Below, piece by piece: positions 14,867 to 23,259 of a stretch of 51,318 nucleotides of DNA. The DNA comes from CAZXLT01 sp964641545 (GTDB lineage: Bacteria > Patescibacteriota > Saccharimonadia > Saccharimonadales > AWTP1-31). Position 1 is the first letter of the stretch. Every line of letters starts with the position of its first letter. The DNA is taken from positions 1-51,318 of the forward strand of contig CAZXLT010000006.1 in NCBI GenBank assembly GCA_964641545.1, written 5' to 3'. Position numbers and translations under genes: made by a program. The notes below the pieces were generated by a model. That model was not told where the DNA came from and made no database searches. It worked only from the letters and a program-made list of their open reading frames with translations.

Positions 14867-16464
14867 GACGCAACAGAATTGTATTTGCACTACTTCTACT
14901 TCTTTGTACCGCCCTCGCTAATCTCTCGACAAACGTCGTAAAAGCTGCAACCTCACTCTCTATTGTTTCACCTAGTAACGGACAAACATATACGGGTAAT
15001 TCATTTACTATAACAGGTACAGCAACCGCTAATTCTGCTGTATTGCTGAGCAAAGGGGGTATTGCGATTGCCCAAACTCGCGCAGATAGCTCGGGCAATT
15101 GGTCGGCAAACCTATCTAATTTGCCAGATGGCAACAACGCTATCGCTGTAAAAGCCATTACTAATTCTGGCTATGCATATTTCAATACCATCAATGAGGG
15201 ATTCACTACGTCAAAAACAAACCAGCTACGTTTAAGCGATAATGCTATAAACCCAACAGCACCGTATCCAGTTCAGCACAATAAACCGTGGTTTGGCCTT
15301 CTTGGATCAGCTGAAGACGATGTATTTGCACACTTTTCAGCAGTTTCTGACGCAGAGCCTGCGATGTTTAAAACTTCTAACCCCGTTGCTTCAACAGAAG
15401 CAACAAACTATCCTGCCGATGTGCAACCGAACACAGGAGCATTTAATAGCGGTGCGACCAAGTATTATTCACCAAATATTTCTGCACAAACAGTTTCAGT
15501 CATTGATTCACAGACCAATGCATGGGTAGAAGACATTGCATTGACTGCCAATCCAGTAACCGCGTGGCTCGGGCCAAATGGCGATATCTACGTTACTAAA
15601 GGCAATGGCGCAGGGTTTTGGATTATTGACCCGACAAATGACACTATAAAGCAAACAGTAAGTTTTGATTGCCCTTCGGAACAAATTAGCCCCACGGTTA
15701 TATTTTCGATAGATCGGGACTATCCATATTATTATGTAACATGTTTTGGCGGTAGTAATGCAAGCGGTAGGTTGATGCAAGTTAAGCTGGCAGATAATTC
15801 AGTCGTTTGGAATGTCGAAACTACTGTGCCGTATTCAAACGGCATACTAAGCGGTGATCATACAAGATTGTATCTTACAAGTAGTGCAGCAGCTGGGTGG
15901 GGCAACGAGCCGAACAACAACTCAGACAAGGTTTATGTGCACAATGTTTCAGATGGCTCGTTCAAAAAAGCTATCCAAGCCACCGCTGGAATAACTGGTA
16001 TCGCACAATCTCCTGATTTGCAGCATATTTATGCGGCAACTCCCGGAACGAGCTTTCCTCTTGGTACCGGATTTGATGTTATTGATATGCTGAACGATTC
16101 GCTGGAACATATTGCAACCAGTGAGAGTGTTGCTTTTGTTTCAACTCAGCCAAAGATTGCCGATGTAGCGCTCAGCAACGTGACTGTAGTATTGGGCGCA
16201 AAGACAGCATCTGGAGGAGGCAGTTTGGCGGAAACTGGGGCACTTGCAGTTTCGATAACACTACTACTTGGACTCATTCTCGGCTCAGGCGCTTTTGTGT
16301 ACTACGACTATCGTAAACACAAAAAACCACTTGTGGCTGAAGACGCCAATGTGCACTATACGTTGCTGCACCACGTTAAGGTAGTTACGATACCCTTGCT
16401 AAAATATCGTTTGTCATTTCAGTTTGAGTCACGTCAATCGTCTGACGGTATTCATAAATTCTAA
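14863..16464 (+). CDS. Surface protein: Ig-like domain, beta-propeller, LAETG-like motif, conserved tail
   Basis: This 533-residue protein has a signal peptide (cleavage likely after VVKAA). An Ig-like bacterial domain follows (about residues 35-105, SNGQTYTGNSFTITGTAT). Next is a YVTN-type propeller region (about 195-440), where QTVSVIDSQTNAWVEDI and GFWIIDPTNDTIKQTV are typical blades. Near residue 455 come GGGSLAETG and a membrane helix. The C-terminal cytoplasmic tail holds DYRKHKKPL and HHVKVVTIPLLKYR, repeated in the protein at 31236. LAETG resembles a sortase signal, but the long tail is atypical. It starts in an ATGA overlap with gdhA. Probably an adhesion or recognition protein (inference). 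Confidence 0.8.
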   Translation: MRRNRIVFALLLLLCTALANLSTNVVKAATSLSIVSPSNGQTYTGNSFTITGTATANSAVLLSKGGIAIAQTRADSSGNWSANLSNLPDGNNAIAVKAITNSGYAYFNTINEGFTTSKTNQLRLSDNAINPTAPYPVQHNKPWFGLLGSAEDDVFAHFSAVSDAEPAMFKTSNPVASTEATNYPADVQPNTGAFNSGATKYYSPNISAQTVSVIDSQTNAWVEDIALTANPVTAWLGPNGDIYVTKGNGAGFWIIDPTNDTIKQTVSFDCPSEQISPTVIFSIDRDYPYYYVTCFGGSNASGRLMQVKLADNSVVWNVETTVPYSNGILSGDHTRLYLTSSAAAGWGNEPNNNSDKVYVHNVSDGSFKKAIQATAGITGIAQSPDLQHIYAATPGTSFPLGTGFDVIDMLNDSLEHIATSESVAFVSTQPKIADVALSNVTVVLGAKTASGGGSLAETGALAVSITLLLGLILGSGAFVYYDYRKHKKPLVAEDANVHYTLLHHVKVVTIPLLKYRLSFQFESRQSSDGIHKF

Positions 16465-16512
16465 CTCGCGAAACTATATATCAATCGGTTATAATACAGC
16501 GGTATATTCCAT

Positions 16513-16600
16513 GGGCGAGTGGCGGAATTGGTATACGCGACGGACTTAAAATCCGTTGGTCTTAACAACCTTGTGGGTTCAAGTCCCACCTCGCCCACCA
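16513..16600 (+). tRNA. tRNA-Leu (TAA)
   Basis: The acceptor strands GGGCGAG (16513-16519) and CTCGCCC (16590-16596) pair. The anticodon stem ACGGA/TCCGT encloses CTTAAAA, so the anticodon is TAA. The long variable arm and 88-nt length are typical of class II tRNA. CCA is encoded at 16598-16600. Confidence 0.95.
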
Positions 16601-16611
16601 TAAACTTTGTT

Positions 16612-16641
16612 TTGCGATAACCCCTGTGAGGGGTGTATAAT
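16612..16641 (+). promoter_or_regulatory. Promoter of lemA with a hairpin-like operator in the spacer
   Basis: TTGCGA (16612-16617), an 18-nt spacer and TATAAT (16636-16641). The spacer contains the inverted repeat ACCCCT-GTG-AGGGGT (16620-16634), placed where a repressor could block RNA polymerase. It could also be the terminator of tRNA-Leu, but no T-run follows. Confidence 0.6.
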
Positions 16642-16670
16642 TAGGAATACATAAAGGGAGGCCTGCGAAT

Positions 16671-17225
16671 ATGACGTTAGCAATCATTATCCTGGTGGTG
16701 CTTGCGATTGCAATCATTGGGATTTATAACAGTTTAGTGCGAACGAAGGTTCGTGTCGACGAAGCGTGGAGTGATATTACTGTCCAACTGAAGCGACGCG
16801 CCGACCTCATTCCAAATCTGATTGAAACTGTAAAGGGTTATGCAAAACAAGAAAAGGAAGTTTTCGAAAATGTGACCAAGGCCCGCTCTGCTATCCTCGG
16901 CGCACAAGGTGTCGAAGAAACCGCAAAAGCAGATAATATGCTAACGGGCGCACTTAAAAGCATTTTTGCCGTTGCCGAGGCTTATCCTCAGCTTCGTTCA
17001 AGCGAAAATTTCTCGCAGTTGCAGGCTGACCTAACTGACACTGAAGACAAAATTCAAGCATCACGACGCTTTTATAATGGTTCTGTGCGAGATCTCAACA
17101 TCAAAATCGATACATTTCCTACCAACCTCATTGCAGGAATGCTCGGCTTTAAGAAGCGAGAATTCTTTGAGCTTGACGCAGAAGAGTCCAAAAAAGCTGA
17201 AAAAGCACCCGACGTTAAGTTCTAG
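16671..17225 (+). CDS. lemA: LemA family protein
   Basis: This 184-residue protein is a typical LemA. One N-terminal membrane helix (about residues 3-22) is followed by the family core VDEAWSDITVQLKRRADLIP, NLIETVKGYAKQEK and a coiled-coil helical domain including SRRFYNGSVRDLN. LemA proteins are membrane-attached helical bundles, often next to HtpX, and their role is unclear. Here htpX is two genes downstream. A strong GGGAGG Shine-Dalgarno precedes the ATG. The C-terminus is short and charged. First gene of the run lemA, unknown, htpX, membrane protein, ligA. Confidence 0.93.
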   Translation: MTLAIIILVVLAIAIIGIYNSLVRTKVRVDEAWSDITVQLKRRADLIPNLIETVKGYAKQEKEVFENVTKARSAILGAQGVEETAKADNMLTGALKSIFAVAEAYPQLRSSENFSQLQADLTDTEDKIQASRRFYNGSVRDLNIKIDTFPTNLIAGMLGFKKREFFELDAEESKKAEKAPDVKF

Positions 17226-17244
17226 ATAGTTCGTTGACTATTGA

Positions 17245-17697
17245 ATGAAAGTTGTACAAGAAGCAATAGGATTAGAGTTTGAAGCAACCTCTATCAACCC
17301 CGAAGATATTGGTAAATTTGTTAAACTTGGCAGAAGGGGCGATGGCGAGACCCTTCACAAAGTTGTTTCAGTTGGTAATACCATCATGCATCTCATTCAG
17401 ACATCAGAAACCTCACCCGTTATTCTAGCGATGGACAACTACAAAGAAGTCGGCGGTGATGGGAATCCAATTAGCCCTGTTGATATGCACGCTCACGTAG
17501 CACGATTAGAGTGGGGATGTACGCCATCAGAAGATCAAACACTCTATCTGATGCCACATCAACCATCTGTGCCGGGCTATATTTACAATGATGCGCATGC
17601 CTTGATACCGGCACTTATGCGGCAAGTCGTACGGCTTGAAGAATATCTTAACGGCTTGGCCGCTCCCGAGCCTAATATGGTGGCAACAAATGTATAG
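17245..17697 (+). CDS. Hypothetical protein between lemA and htpX
   Basis: I do not recognise this 150-residue protein. It begins MKVVQEAIGLEFEATSINPE, has a central beta-rich part (KVVSVGNTIMHLIQTSE) and a helical C-terminus (VRLEEYLNGLAAPEP). There is no signal peptide, membrane helix or cysteine cluster; a WGCTPS string has a single cysteine. It starts 19 nt after lemA and overlaps htpX by 8 nt, so it is clearly part of the operon. It probably supports the LemA-HtpX membrane quality-control unit (inference). Confidence 0.72.
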   Translation: MKVVQEAIGLEFEATSINPEDIGKFVKLGRRGDGETLHKVVSVGNTIMHLIQTSETSPVILAMDNYKEVGGDGNPISPVDMHAHVARLEWGCTPSEDQTLYLMPHQPSVPGYIYNDAHALIPALMRQVVRLEEYLNGLAAPEPNMVATNV

Positions 17698-18571
17698 TGC
17701 AATTGCTGCTAACAAGCGAAAGAGCGCACTTATCATGGCACTCTTTGTTGGTTTTGCCAGTGCTATTGCATATCTTGGTGGGTTGTATGTCGGCGGAAAG
17801 GGTGTTGCTCCGTATGCTATTGGCGGCGCGCTTATCTATACGTGTATTACCTATTTTGCCGGCAGCAAAATGGCGGTCGCCCTGAACGGAGCGAAAGAAG
17901 TAACCAAGCGCGAACAACCACGGCTGTATAAAACTGTTGAAAACCTGGCGATTGGTACAGGGATGCCAATGCCGAAGGTGTATGTGATTAACGACCCGGC
18001 TCCCAACGCCTTTGCAACCGGCCGTGATCCAAATCATGCCATTGTGTGCGCAACAACTGGTCTGATTGACATGATGACTGATTCAGAACTTGAAGGGGTC
18101 ATGGCTCATGAGCTTGGGCATGTGCAGAATTATGATATACGTGTTAGCCTGGTGGCATTTGCGCTTGCTTCGGTGGTAGGTCTTATTAGCGATATGGTGC
18201 TTCGGATGATGTTTTGGGGAGGCGGTGATGATGACGATGTACCAAGCAACCCAATAATAATGGCACTTGGTATTGTAGCGATTCTGCTTGCACCATTGGT
18301 TGCGCTGCTTATTCAAATGGCGATTTCACGCCGACGCGAGTATCTTGCCGATGCCACCGGAGCGATGACTACCCGCTATCCTGACGGACTAGCAAGCGCG
18401 TTGCAGAAAATAGGGCAGCACGGGTCAACACTGCGAAGGCAGAATGCCAGCACGGCACATTTGTTTTTTGCTAATCCGTTAAAAAAGAAATCACTAACTA
18501 CATTATTTAGCACTCATCCCCCAATTGAAGACCGCATCAAACGACTTAGTGAAATGGGGCGACAATTATAA
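17690..18571 (+). CDS. htpX: HtpX-like membrane zinc metalloprotease
   Basis: This 293-residue protein is an M48-family HtpX. Two membrane helices precede the domain (about residues 12-60). The zinc motif HELGHVQNYD holds His140, Glu141 and His144. Two more helices follow and then RRREYLADATGA, which supplies the third zinc ligand. HtpX degrades misfolded membrane proteins with its active site facing the cytoplasm. The ATG at 17690 is chosen because it overlaps the upstream stop; the longer reading from 17636 has no family support. The operon context with LemA is the usual one. Confidence 0.93.
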   Translation: MYSAIAANKRKSALIMALFVGFASAIAYLGGLYVGGKGVAPYAIGGALIYTCITYFAGSKMAVALNGAKEVTKREQPRLYKTVENLAIGTGMPMPKVYVINDPAPNAFATGRDPNHAIVCATTGLIDMMTDSELEGVMAHELGHVQNYDIRVSLVAFALASVVGLISDMVLRMMFWGGGDDDDVPSNPIIMALGIVAILLAPLVALLIQMAISRRREYLADATGAMTTRYPDGLASALQKIGQHGSTLRRQNASTAHLFFANPLKKKSLTTLFSTHPPIEDRIKRLSEMGRQL

Positions 18572-19524
18572 TGGCAAGTGCAAAAAAAGTATCAAAAAAA
18601 ACACCAGTTGCTTCTCGTACGCGTCGAATGAAAGATCCGGCATACCGCTCCTTCCGCTTGCACCGAAAAATTAGACCCACAGGGAAGGTTTCGTCTAGTC
18701 GGCTACTTACAAGAAAGAGTCTTATGCTGCTGCGAAAAAATTGGAAGATGGGACTAGGTCTCATGACGATATATGCAGTGACGACTCTCATATTAGTCCG
18801 TGGTTTTGGAAGTGCTGTAGATACGGTTGAGTTAAAAGATGCAGTACGCGAAGTGTTCCCAGGCAACTGGAGTGGAATTGTCTCGGCAGGGGTTATATTT
18901 AGTAGCTTATTGAGTTCCACTAATGGGCAATCTGCTGCTGGTGGGGTAAACTATGGCCAGTTGGTAACAATAATCAACTCTTTGGCTTGCCTTTGGGCAT
19001 TACGACAGATTTCAGCAAAGAATACCTTTCGTCTGCGCGACGCGTACTACAAGGGTGTATACCCCCTTGTCCCATTTTTGCTTGTTTTAATTGTGATCGC
19101 AATACAACTACTTCCACTTAGTGTTGGAGTTTGGCTGTACGGTACGGTAATAAGTAATTTTATTGCAGTGACGGTCCTCGAAAAAGTTTTGTGGTTCCTA
19201 ATCTTTAGCCTGCTAGGGTTGCTTTCGTTTTACATGGTCTCATCTTCGATCTTTGCATTGTTGATTGTGTCTTTACCAGATATGACGCCTATGAAGGCAC
19301 TCCGTAGTGCGCGACAATTAGTTTTGCATAGACGTTGGATTGTTATGCGCAAAATATTGTTTCTGCCAATACTGGTACTTATGCTGGTCAGTATTGTCCT
19401 GTTGCCGTTCCTGATATGGCTGCCGGCGGTGACAGAATGGTTGTATTTTGCGCTATCGTGTTTCAGCCTTGTTTTTTCGATTACTTACATCTATCAGTTG
19501 TACAGGGATTTGCTTCATGAATAA
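18571..19524 (+). CDS. Polytopic membrane protein of unknown function
   Basis: This 317-residue protein has a very basic, Lys/Arg/Ser-rich cytoplasmic N-terminus (about residues 1-50), then about five or six membrane segments. The C-terminal part, with MKALRSARQLVLHRRWIVMRK followed by two long helices and YQLYRDL, resembles the membrane domain attached to some glycerophosphodiester phosphodiesterases and YciC-like proteins, but not strongly. The start shares one base with the htpX stop. ligA overlaps its end by 8 nt. Co-transcription with htpX is likely; function unknown. Confidence 0.7.
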   Translation: MASAKKVSKKTPVASRTRRMKDPAYRSFRLHRKIRPTGKVSSSRLLTRKSLMLLRKNWKMGLGLMTIYAVTTLILVRGFGSAVDTVELKDAVREVFPGNWSGIVSAGVIFSSLLSSTNGQSAAGGVNYGQLVTIINSLACLWALRQISAKNTFRLRDAYYKGVYPLVPFLLVLIVIAIQLLPLSVGVWLYGTVISNFIAVTVLEKVLWFLIFSLLGLLSFYMVSSSIFALLIVSLPDMTPMKALRSARQLVLHRRWIVMRKILFLPILVLMLVSIVLLPFLIWLPAVTEWLYFALSCFSLVFSITYIYQLYRDLLHE

Positions 19525-21532
19525 GCAAGAAGCACAAAAACGAATTCTCAAACTCAAAGAACTTATCAACGACTACCGATACCAATACCATGTCCTTGAT
19601 AAATCAATAATGAGCGAGGAAGCTGCAGACAGCTTAAAGCATGAGCTCTCAAAACTCGAAGAACAATTTCCCGAGTTAGTGACGCCTGACTCGCCATCTC
19701 AGCGCGTTGCCGGCGAGCCTCTCAAAGGTTTCGTGCGTGCAAAACACAGCAGTCGCATGTTGAGTTTAAATGACGTGTTTAACATTGAAGAACTCGAAGC
19801 CTGGCGCAATCGGATAGTAAAGCTGGAACCAGATGTTAGCTCAGGTGGTTACTTTATGGACATAAAAATGGATGGTCTGGCTTGCGCGCTTGTGTACGAG
19901 AACGGAGTGTTAGTGCGAGCAATTACACGCGGCGATGGGTTTGAGGGCGAGGATGTTACGGCCAATGTTCGCACCATGAACTCAATTCCGCTTCAGTTAC
20001 GAGACTCTATTCATGACAAGAAATTTCTTCGGGGCAGAACTGAGATTCGGGGTGAAATCGTACTGTATAAGAAAGACTTCGATGCTCTAAATGAGCAGCG
20101 AAAAAAGGAGGGACAACCGCTTTTTGCTAACCCGCGCAACACTGCTGCAGGCACCATTCGTCAGCTTGATCCATCGCTTGTTGCGGGTCGACCTTTGAAA
20201 TTTCATGCATATGATCTACTGCGTGACACTCCTGATGACGTGCCAACATATAGTTATGCGTACGACATGCTTCGACAGCTTGGATTTCAGGCAAATCAAG
20301 CAGCAACAGTCGGTAAAGATTTGAAACAAGTTGCCGACTTCGCAAAGCAGTGGGAGGATAGGCGTACTAAATTAGACTACAATACTGACGGCCTAGTTAT
20401 AAAAATTAATGACCGCAAGCTTTACCAGAAACTGGGCGTTGTTGGGAAGGCCCCACGAGGCGCGGTTGCTTACAAGTATCCGGCTGAGCAGGCGACCACA
20501 AAAGTTAAGGATATTTTTATTTCGATTGGTAGAACGGGTGCAGCAACACCGGTTGCCATGCTGGAACCCGTAGTGATAGCTGGTAGTACAGTGCAGATGG
20601 CCACTATGCATAACGAGGGCGAGGTGCATAGAAAAGATGTTAGGATAGGAGATACCGTAGTCGTACATAAAGCAGGTGATATTATTCCCGAGGTCATAGA
20701 GCCGCTAACCCGGTTGCGTAGTGGCTCGGAGAAGAAGTTTGTTATGCCGAGACTTTGTCCAGATTGTTCGACTGAACTATTAAAGACAAAAGCAGACGAA
20801 GCAGTGTGGCGATGTCCAAACCCTGCCTGCCCCGCGCGCAACCAAAAACATATCGAGCACTTTGCCAGCAAGGCAGCGCTAGATATTGAGGGGCTGGGGG
20901 AAAAGAACGTGATAGCACTACTTGACGCAAAGCTTATAACCGATCAGGCAGATATTTATGAATTGAAAGCAGAGCAGCTATTAAACCTTGAACGATTTGC
21001 TGCTGTAAGTGCTCATAAACTGGTAAGTGCTATCCAGGCAAAAAAACGACCAGAGTTGCCTAAGTTTTTATTTGGTCTTGGTATCCGTCATGTTGGTGTG
21101 CAGACTGCTATAGACTTGGCAACCCATTTTCACTCACTAAGCAAACTTAGACAACTTACAATCGAGGATCTTTCGCGCGTCGATGGGGTCGGCGAGGTTG
21201 TTGCCGAGTCAATAGTCGCGTGGTTTGCTGAACCAAGTAATCAGAAGCTTCTTGAAAAATTTGAAAAGCTTGGAGTGGTTCCGCAGATTTCACAAGAAGT
21301 GTCTGGCGCACTTTCTGGTAAGAGATTCGTTATTACTGGCACGCTCGAGTCAATGGGTCGTGACCAGGCCGCCGAAAGGATTCGTTCGCTTGGTGGAACG
21401 TTCCAGTCAAGCCTTGGCAAAGACACAGACTATCTTGTTGTCGGCCAGAATGTTGGCGCAAGCAAGTTAGCCAAAGCCGCAAAGTATGGTACAAAACAAA
21501 TTACTGAGCAAGAACTACTAACGCTATTGTAG
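19517..21532 (+). CDS. ligA: NAD-dependent DNA ligase LigA
   Basis: This 671-residue protein is a full-length bacterial DNA ligase. The Ia domain has NDYRYQYHV and SHELSKLE-like helices. The adenylation motif is KMDG with Lys117, within YFMDIKMDGLACAL. The OB domain, a four-Cys zinc finger (CPDCS ... CPNPAC), helix-hairpin-helix repeats (GIRHVGVQTA, VDGVGEVVAES) and a C-terminal BRCT domain (about 595-671) follow. It seals nicks in replication and repair. The ATG at 19517 overlaps the upstream gene; earlier in-frame starts lie inside that gene. The stop overlaps the convergent cytochrome b5 gene by 9 nt. Confidence 0.97.
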   Translation: MNKQEAQKRILKLKELINDYRYQYHVLDKSIMSEEAADSLKHELSKLEEQFPELVTPDSPSQRVAGEPLKGFVRAKHSSRMLSLNDVFNIEELEAWRNRIVKLEPDVSSGGYFMDIKMDGLACALVYENGVLVRAITRGDGFEGEDVTANVRTMNSIPLQLRDSIHDKKFLRGRTEIRGEIVLYKKDFDALNEQRKKEGQPLFANPRNTAAGTIRQLDPSLVAGRPLKFHAYDLLRDTPDDVPTYSYAYDMLRQLGFQANQAATVGKDLKQVADFAKQWEDRRTKLDYNTDGLVIKINDRKLYQKLGVVGKAPRGAVAYKYPAEQATTKVKDIFISIGRTGAATPVAMLEPVVIAGSTVQMATMHNEGEVHRKDVRIGDTVVVHKAGDIIPEVIEPLTRLRSGSEKKFVMPRLCPDCSTELLKTKADEAVWRCPNPACPARNQKHIEHFASKAALDIEGLGEKNVIALLDAKLITDQADIYELKAEQLLNLERFAAVSAHKLVSAIQAKKRPELPKFLFGLGIRHVGVQTAIDLATHFHSLSKLRQLTIEDLSRVDGVGEVVAESIVAWFAEPSNQKLLEKFEKLGVVPQISQEVSGALSGKRFVITGTLESMGRDQAAERIRSLGGTFQSSLGKDTDYLVVGQNVGASKLAKAAKYGTKQITEQELLTLL

Positions 21533-21943
21533 AGTGCCTATTAAATAATCGGCGAGCATTGCATCGGCTTGTCGCGAATGCCTTCCTTCACCGTCCTGTG
21601 TCTGAAATTGTGTTGTTGCTTCTTTGCCGCAGCTCGAGATGATCTGAGCAGCGCCGCCGGGGTGTTCATTGATAAAGCTAGTAACATCATAGACCTTGCC
21701 GGAAATGATGAGCCAACAGTCATTCCTATTTGAATGTGAGGCGACTTCATCGAGTGAAAAGGTTTTTGAGCTTTGGGAGCCGCTTGTATCTTTGCTGCTG
21801 CTTGAGCCTGAACCGCTAGATGTACTTCCAGAATTACTAGAAGGAGATTGGTTATTCTTGTTATCCAGAAAGCCTTGCACGAGTACGAAGCTCATTAAGG
21901 CAAAAAACATTACTATAAAACCGGCGAGTATTTTCTTCATCAT
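21524..21943 (-). CDS. Membrane-anchored cytochrome b5-domain protein
   Basis: This 139-residue protein has an N-terminal membrane segment (about residues 5-25), a Ser/Gly-rich linker (about 30-60) and a cytochrome b5 fold at the end. Haem ligands are His94 in NEHPGGAAQI and His122 in GEGRHSRQADAML. The domain lies outside the membrane if the segment is a signal anchor. GAGGAG 8 nt upstream supports the first of two consecutive ATGs. It follows, and overlaps by 4 nt, the ferric reductase-like gene on the same strand. The two probably pass electrons to each other. Confidence 0.85.
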   Translation of the reverse strand: MMKKILAGFIVMFFALMSFVLVQGFLDNKNNQSPSSNSGSTSSGSGSSSSKDTSGSQSSKTFSLDEVASHSNRNDCWLIISGKVYDVTSFINEHPGGAAQIISSCGKEATTQFQTQDGEGRHSRQADAMLADYLIGTLQ

Positions 21944-23187
21944 AAACTAAACTCCTCATAGTGAATGCGCTGAGCGGGCACCGAAAGCGCTTTTAAATTA
22001 TTTTCCATTCCATGCATCATGGGCGGCGGACCACATAATAAATAGTCCTTCGCTAACGTACCGGCAACATCCTCTGCTGTTAGATGGCCCTGAATATCGC
22101 TAAAGTGCGGGATAACATTGAAATACTTATTTTGTTTAGCAATTGCCATGAGTTCCGGTAAAAATATGGCTTCAGATTCGGTCTTTACGCTATAAAAAAG
22201 CGTAACTTGAATTGTGGAAGGCAGGTTTTGTGCCATTGCTAAAAATGGGGTTATACCAATTCCTCCCGCTACCCAAGTTTGCTTTGGGCTTATGATTTTT
22301 GTATACGAAAAAAAACCAAATGGACCTTCTATGGTCGCACTGTCTCCAGGTTTGAGGTTCGAAAGTGTCTTGGTAAAGTCACCGAGTTTCTTTATGCAAA
22401 ACCGTAGTCGCTGATTGCTGCTGTCTAGCGCAATAGTAAATGGATGAGACTCATTTGGTACGGCATCACTATTAAAACGAACGAATGCAAACTGTCCTGC
22501 GTAGCGGTTTAGGGCATTTTCTTTCGGGCGAAGCCAAATTTCGGTGATTTGGTCATGCGGTATAACCTTTTCGACTTCGTATGAGTAGGTTTTTGCCGTT
22601 TTACCATGGAAAATCGATCGATATACATACAGTGCAGCTGCTGCCCCTCCTAATACAACGAGGTAGAAGGTAAGCGGAAGGTTTCGTGTAATATCACTAC
22701 CACTCACAAATAATGCATGATATCCTCCCAGAAAAACGGTTAATCCAAGCACGCGCATTGTCGCGACAAACCACTGATACTTTATTTTAAAATATAGCGA
22801 AACAACCGTAAAAACTATAAGTACATATAAAGCAACTCGTCCTGCCAGGAGCGGCGGGTCTAAATTAGGCAATACAAACTCGTATGCACTTGCAAGTGAA
22901 ATCTGCAGATATTTTAAGGTCAGCAACATGACATGGGACGTCAATAGCATGACAACGATGCCACCGATCATGCGGTGTGCTCGGTATTGTCTATCTAAAC
23001 CAAAAAAAAGTGGTTCTAAAAACCGCAGTCGTGCGCTGAGAATCATGTTCCAGGATAGAAGACTCAAGCCTGCTAAAGCTGTAATTTTTGCAAGCGGGTC
23101 GGTATGACTTGGGCTGAATAGCAACCACAGCACGACAGGAACTGTTGTGATTATTATTGACAGTAAGAGTCCTGCTCGCTTTTGCAT
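21940..23187 (-). CDS. Ferric reductase-like transmembrane flavoprotein
   Basis: This 415-residue protein has six membrane segments in its first half. Candidate haem histidines are in QYRAHRMIG, LLTSHVMLL and GGYHALF. A ferredoxin-NADP reductase-type module follows (about residues 200-415). SHPFTIAL matches the FAD-binding loop, GGIGITPFLAMAQ the NAD(P)-binding loop, and LLCGPPPMMHGM the C-terminal motif. It should move electrons from NAD(P)H across the membrane to an outside acceptor. The ATG at 23187 is chosen because TACTAT lies 7 nt upstream; an ATG at 23196 would overlap that box. It is paired with the cytochrome b5 gene. Confidence 0.82.
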   Translation of the reverse strand: MQKRAGLLLSIIITTVPVVLWLLFSPSHTDPLAKITALAGLSLLSWNMILSARLRFLEPLFFGLDRQYRAHRMIGGIVVMLLTSHVMLLTLKYLQISLASAYEFVLPNLDPPLLAGRVALYVLIVFTVVSLYFKIKYQWFVATMRVLGLTVFLGGYHALFVSGSDITRNLPLTFYLVVLGGAAAALYVYRSIFHGKTAKTYSYEVEKVIPHDQITEIWLRPKENALNRYAGQFAFVRFNSDAVPNESHPFTIALDSSNQRLRFCIKKLGDFTKTLSNLKPGDSATIEGPFGFFSYTKIISPKQTWVAGGIGITPFLAMAQNLPSTIQVTLFYSVKTESEAIFLPELMAIAKQNKYFNVIPHFSDIQGHLTAEDVAGTLAKDYLLCGPPPMMHGMENNLKALSVPAQRIHYEEFSL

Positions 23188-23225
23188 TGCTCTCATAGTA
23201 ACAAGATTTCTGACTCAGCGCTCCA

Positions 23226-23253
23226 TTGACAATCTATTCATAAGCAGTATAAT
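23226..23253 (+). promoter_or_regulatory. Promoter of the candidate small RNA
   Basis: TTGACA (23226-23231), a 16-nt spacer and TATAAT (23248-23253): both boxes are perfect. No plausible coding gene follows on this strand before the terminator at 23342. Confidence 0.78.
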
Positions 23254-23259
23254 TTGTTC

